This document shows positions 6,976 to 9,141 of a stretch of DNA of 9,141 nucleotides, piece after piece; within the stretch, counting starts at the first letter, position 1, and each line of letters starts with the position of its first letter. The notes beneath the pieces are model-generated. The model made no database searches. It was not told where the DNA came from and was given only the letters and a program-made list of their open reading frames with translations. Where the stretch lies: positions 1 to 9,141 of the forward strand of contig JALOQQ010000032.1 of NCBI GenBank assembly GCA_025453315.1, given 5' to 3'. This stretch comes from Planctomycetota bacterium (lineage in GTDB: Bacteria > Patescibacteriota > Patescibacteriia > Patescibacteriales > UBA12465). The position numbers and the translations under genes are program-made.

Positions 6976-8244
6976 ATGACAACAATTACTAAATTAAAAA
7001 ACGGCTTAAAAGTAGTTTTGGCGCCAGTTAAAGGGACTAAAACTATTACCGTTTTAGTTATGATAAAGACTGGTTCTAAATACGAAAATAAAAGCACTAG
7101 CGGTTTGTCTCATTTTTTAGAACACATGTTTTTTAAAGGTACTGAAAAGAGACCAACCCCTTTTTCTATTGTTTCAGAATTAGACTCTATTGGCGGAGAA
7201 CACAACGCTTTTACCGGTAAAGAATATACGGGATACTACATTAAAGTTAGTAAGGATAAGTTAACAAAGGCTCTTGATATGTTAAGTGACATGTTGCTTC
7301 ATTCTAAATTTTCTGCTGAAGAAATTGAAAAAGAGCGTGGTGTAATAATTGAAGAATTACATATGTACGAAGACAATCCCATGATGAGTATCGAAGATTT
7401 ATTTGAAAATTTGCTTTATGGTGATTGTCCGGCGGGTTGGGATACTATTGGTACAAAAGAAAATATTTTAAATTTTAAGAGAGAGGATTTTATTAAATAC
7501 GTTTCTTCTCAATATGGTCTTAAAAGTACGGTGATCTGTTTGGCGGGTGATGTAAAGAAAAGTGATATTAGTAAATTGAATCATTTTTTTAAAGAATTAA
7601 AAAGCAATGCTTGGAAAAATAAAGAAAAAGTTGTTGAAAAACAGATTATTCCTCAGTATCGTTTTAAAGCAAAAAAAACTGATCAAATCACTTTATCTTT
7701 AGGTGTTAGAACTAAAGCCTTGGGACATAAAGACGAATACACTCTTAAATTATTGGCAATTATTTTAGGCGGCTCAATGAGTTCTCGTTTGTTTATGGAA
7801 ATTAGAGAAAAACAAGGTTTGGCTTATTTTTTAAAAACTACTTCCGAGTTCTATTCTGATTCTGGTTATTTAACTACTGAGGCTGGTATTAAAAAAGTTG
7901 ATTGTCTAAAAGCTATTGTTGCTATCTTGGCAGAATATAAAAAAATAACCAAAGACGGTGTTTCTAAAGAGGAGTTACAAAAAGTAAAAGATATGATTAA
8001 GGGGCGTTTAGACTTACAATTAGAAGCTTCTGATAATGTGGCCGAGTGGTGTGCCAGACAAATGGTAACTAGAGGAAAGATAATTAGCATTCTAGAATTT
8101 ATTAAAAGAATAAACCGAGTTAAAGCTGAAGATATAAAACGCGTCGCTAAAGAGATTTTTGTTAATAGTGGCTTAAACTTAGCTTTAATTGGTGAAGTTT
8201 CTAGTGACTTTGAAGAGAATTTAAAAAAAGAATTGAAATTTTAA
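6976..8244 (+). CDS. M16-family zinc metallopeptidase (processing-protease-like)
   Basis: The 422-residue protein is a single-chain M16B-type peptidase, the family of mitochondrial processing peptidase beta and bacterial YmxG/MlpA. The inverted zinc motif HxxEH is intact at His46, Glu49, His50 (SHFLEHMFFKGT). The third zinc ligand is Glu126 or Glu127 in IIEELHMYEDNP, 76-77 residues on as expected. The second half carries the conserved substrate-binding stretch GGSMSSRLF...REKQGLAY at 265-284, with Arg277 and Tyr284 as the usual pair. The length matches active M16B enzymes, and both halves are present, so it should form a homodimer or monomeric clamshell degrading small unfolded peptides. There is no signal peptide, so it is probably cytoplasmic. 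It starts 15 bases after the O-antigen-ligase-like gene, with AT-only upstream sequence and no Shine-Dalgarno. It is the last gene of the operon. Ends in TAA. Confidence 0.94.
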   Translation: MTTITKLKNGLKVVLAPVKGTKTITVLVMIKTGSKYENKSTSGLSHFLEHMFFKGTEKRPTPFSIVSELDSIGGEHNAFTGKEYTGYYIKVSKDKLTKALDMLSDMLLHSKFSAEEIEKERGVIIEELHMYEDNPMMSIEDLFENLLYGDCPAGWDTIGTKENILNFKREDFIKYVSSQYGLKSTVICLAGDVKKSDISKLNHFFKELKSNAWKNKEKVVEKQIIPQYRFKAKKTDQITLSLGVRTKALGHKDEYTLKLLAIILGGSMSSRLFMEIREKQGLAYFLKTTSEFYSDSGYLTTEAGIKKVDCLKAIVAILAEYKKITKDGVSKEELQKVKDMIKGRLDLQLEASDNVAEWCARQMVTRGKIISILEFIKRINRVKAEDIKRVAKEIFVNSGLNLALIGEVSSDFEENLKKELKF

Positions 8245-8309
8245 TATAAAAAATAAAAACTTTAGCGGAAAAAGATAAGTTTTTTCTAGTATCAAAAAGC
8301 TTCGCGAAT

Positions 8310-8337
8310 AAAAAGACTATCTAAAGATAGTCTTTTT
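8310..8337 (+). terminator. Intrinsic terminator after the M16 gene
   Basis: A perfect 12-bp stem (8310-8321 and 8326-8337, loop TAAA) ends in five T bases. It lies 65 bases after the M16 stop and before the next promoter. A weaker 8-bp hairpin (8255-8262 with 8277-8284) precedes it. The A5/T5 ends of the stem mean it might also act on the minus strand. Confidence 0.8.
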
Positions 8338-8385
8338 GAGTGCAGAGAGGAATTTATTAAGAAAATTGGCTTAAATAAGATGTGA

Positions 8386-8413
8386 TTGACTTTTGTGCTA
8401 TAAGTATTAAAAT
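8386..8413 (+). promoter_or_regulatory. Sigma70-type promoter of the DUF5680-like gene
   Basis: TTGACT at 8386-8391 (5 of 6 to consensus) and TAAAAT at 8408-8413 (5 of 6) are separated by 16 bp. Transcription would start near 8420, giving a leader of about 48 bases that contains an AT-rich palindrome at 8433-8442. It lies just downstream of the M16 terminator, so the next gene is a separate unit. Confidence 0.6.
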
Positions 8414-8467
8414 AAGAGGTTCTTTGTACAATATTAATTAATAATTGTTTAACTAAAATTTGATGCC

Positions 8468-8926
8468 ATGGATGCAAAAATTAAGGAAAAAATAAAAAGG
8501 TTTATGATTAAAGCTAAACTAGAAACCTACGCCGGTGAAAAAAATGAAGATGCCCCAATTATTGAAAATGGTTATCTTTACCAGAATGGTAATTTGTCTT
8601 ATCACGATAATTATAAGGGTCATTTTTCCTCTTCTTTTAGTGGTGCTTTCAAAGTGATGCTAGAAGACCGCGAAGTGCTAAGCGGTTCTTATAATGGTCT
8701 TTTTGATGAAAATGTCGCCGCTAAATTAGATTTAAGTTCTGAAAAAGTAAAAACTTTTTTAAAAAAGGCCCTGCGTCAAAGCAAAAGTTCTTTTCGTGGA
8801 CCAAAATTTTTTAAGGATGGCGATTTTGAATATATTAATGATCGCGAATTTGGAAACGAACTTATTTATTTTAAGGGAAAAATTGTTTTTGAATTTAACT
8901 ATTTAATAAGTTTTTCCGGGTTTTAG
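8468..8926 (+). CDS. DUF5680-like protein of unknown function
   Basis: The 152-residue protein resembles DUF5680, a small cytoplasmic family without an assigned function; I base this on remembered family patterns. It starts with a helix, then KLETYAG (17-23), a match to the family's conserved TYAG. Two similar halves follow. The first is about 36-78 (YLYQNGNLSYHDNY, then SGAFKV and SGSYNG). The second is 109-151, with FRGPKFFKDGDFEYIN, then YFKGKIVFEFNY. Each half is an aromatic-rich beta pattern of the form (N/D)G(N/D)xxY followed by a strand pair ending in a Tyr. A charged helix at about 91-104 links them. There is no signal peptide, no membrane segment and no cysteine. No Shine-Dalgarno precedes the ATG; another ATG at 8463 is out of frame. 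It has its own promoter and terminator. Ends in TAG. Confidence 0.78.
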   Translation: MDAKIKEKIKRFMIKAKLETYAGEKNEDAPIIENGYLYQNGNLSYHDNYKGHFSSSFSGAFKVMLEDREVLSGSYNGLFDENVAAKLDLSSEKVKTFLKKALRQSKSSFRGPKFFKDGDFEYINDREFGNELIYFKGKIVFEFNYLISFSGF

Positions 8927-8954
8927 TTAAAAACAAAAAACTTTTAAAATACAA

Positions 8955-8981
8955 AAAAGCTATCTCAAAAAGATGGCTTTT
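8955..8981 (+). terminator. Intrinsic terminator after the DUF5680-like gene
   Basis: An 11-bp stem with one G-U pair (8955-8965 and 8971-8981, loop CAAAA) is followed by ATTTT. It lies 28 bases after the stop codon. Its left arm resembles that of the terminator at 8310-8337 (both contain CTATCT after an A run). Confidence 0.75.
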
Positions 8982-9001
8982 ATTTTAAAAATCTGAAGAT
9001 A

Positions 9002-9010
9002 TGATATAAT
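9002..9010 (+). promoter_or_regulatory. Extended -10 promoter of the partial 3' gene
   Basis: TGaTATAAT is a perfect extended -10 element. No fair -35 is seen at 17 bp, which is tolerated by extended -10 promoters. Transcription would begin near 9017, leaving about 67 bases of very AT-rich leader. An 8-base direct repeat, AATATTAG, occurs at 9011-9018 and 9023-9030 next to the expected start and might be a binding site or chance. Confidence 0.55.
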
Positions 9011-9083
9011 AATATTAGCGAAAATATTAGAAAAATTTCAGGTTTATTTTATTAAAATTAATATTAAAATAATAATATAAAAT

Positions 9084-9141
9084 ATGAAAAATAAAATTTT
9101 AACGATAGCGTTAATTGTCTTAGTAATTACTAACATAATTA
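9084..9141 (+). CDS. N-terminus of a probable exported or membrane protein (cut by window end)
   Basis: Nineteen codons are visible: MKNKILTIALIVLVITNII. Two lysines followed by an unbroken hydrophobic run fit a signal peptide or first membrane helix. The frame is open to the last base. It is preceded by a good extended -10 promoter and by a terminator, so a new transcription unit starts here. No Shine-Dalgarno is seen. The product cannot be identified. Confidence 0.6.
   Translation, partial: MKNKILTIALIVLVITNII

Noticed and set aside
7866..8090. Minus-strand open frame of 74 codons
   Set aside because: Antisense to the conserved C-terminal part of the M16 gene, with no independent support.
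8292..8477. Minus-strand open frame of 61 codons
   Set aside because: It runs through the M16 terminator hairpin and the promoter of the DUF5680-like gene, and its translation looks random.
1..9141. Ordinary genetic code 25 with frequent UGA glycine
   Set aside because: Seven long genes are open without TGA except for one codon; known code-25 genomes use UGA often enough to break most genes under the standard code. Only rare use remains possible.

Overview
The window looks like chromosomal DNA from an AT-rich bacterium. Hand counts give about 29% GC over three lines of rmuC and about 40% over part of the minus-strand gene. The gene style fits Patescibacteria (CPR, Parcubacteria-like): a GyrA of that general type, a winged-helix plus nucleotidyltransferase protein, an O-antigen-ligase-type membrane protein, a compact M16 protease and mostly Shine-Dalgarno-less starts. 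The phylum is an inference, since no rRNA or tRNA is present to confirm it.

Layout: (1) 1-2321, the 3' part of gyrA, entering from the left edge, interrupted by one in-frame TGA (108-110) exactly at the near-universal glycine of the HPHGD motif. (2) 2322-2441, a convergent intergenic region with two hairpin terminators, one for each flanking gene. (3) 2442-3323 on the minus strand, an unrecognised secreted protein with a clear signal peptide and higher GC than its neighbours. (4) 3324-3527, a divergent promoter region. (5) 3528-8244, four tightly packed plus-strand genes that are probably one operon: rmuC, a winged-helix/nucleotidyltransferase gene, an O-antigen ligase/polymerase-like gene and an M16 zinc protease, with gaps of 6, 4 and 15 nt, closed by a hairpin terminator at 8310-8337. 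(6) 8386-8981, a DUF5680-like gene with its own promoter and terminator. (7) 9002-9141, an extended -10 promoter and the first 19 codons of a gene with a hydrophobic N-terminus, cut by the window end.

The genes are mainly housekeeping (gyrase, RmuC) and cell-surface (signal-peptide protein, O-antigen-ligase-like protein, perhaps the nucleotidyltransferase). The most notable point is the gyrA TGA. It could be a sequencing or assembly error, a real nonsense mutation, or rare reading of UGA as glycine (as in genetic code 25 of Gracilibacteria and Absconditabacteria). All seven stop codons in the window are TAA or TAG, which is compatible with any of these. However, the other open frames are long and contain no TGA, which argues against ordinary heavy code-25 usage. 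No intergenic stretch exceeds 300 bases. I saw no mobile element, CRISPR array, tRNA or rRNA.
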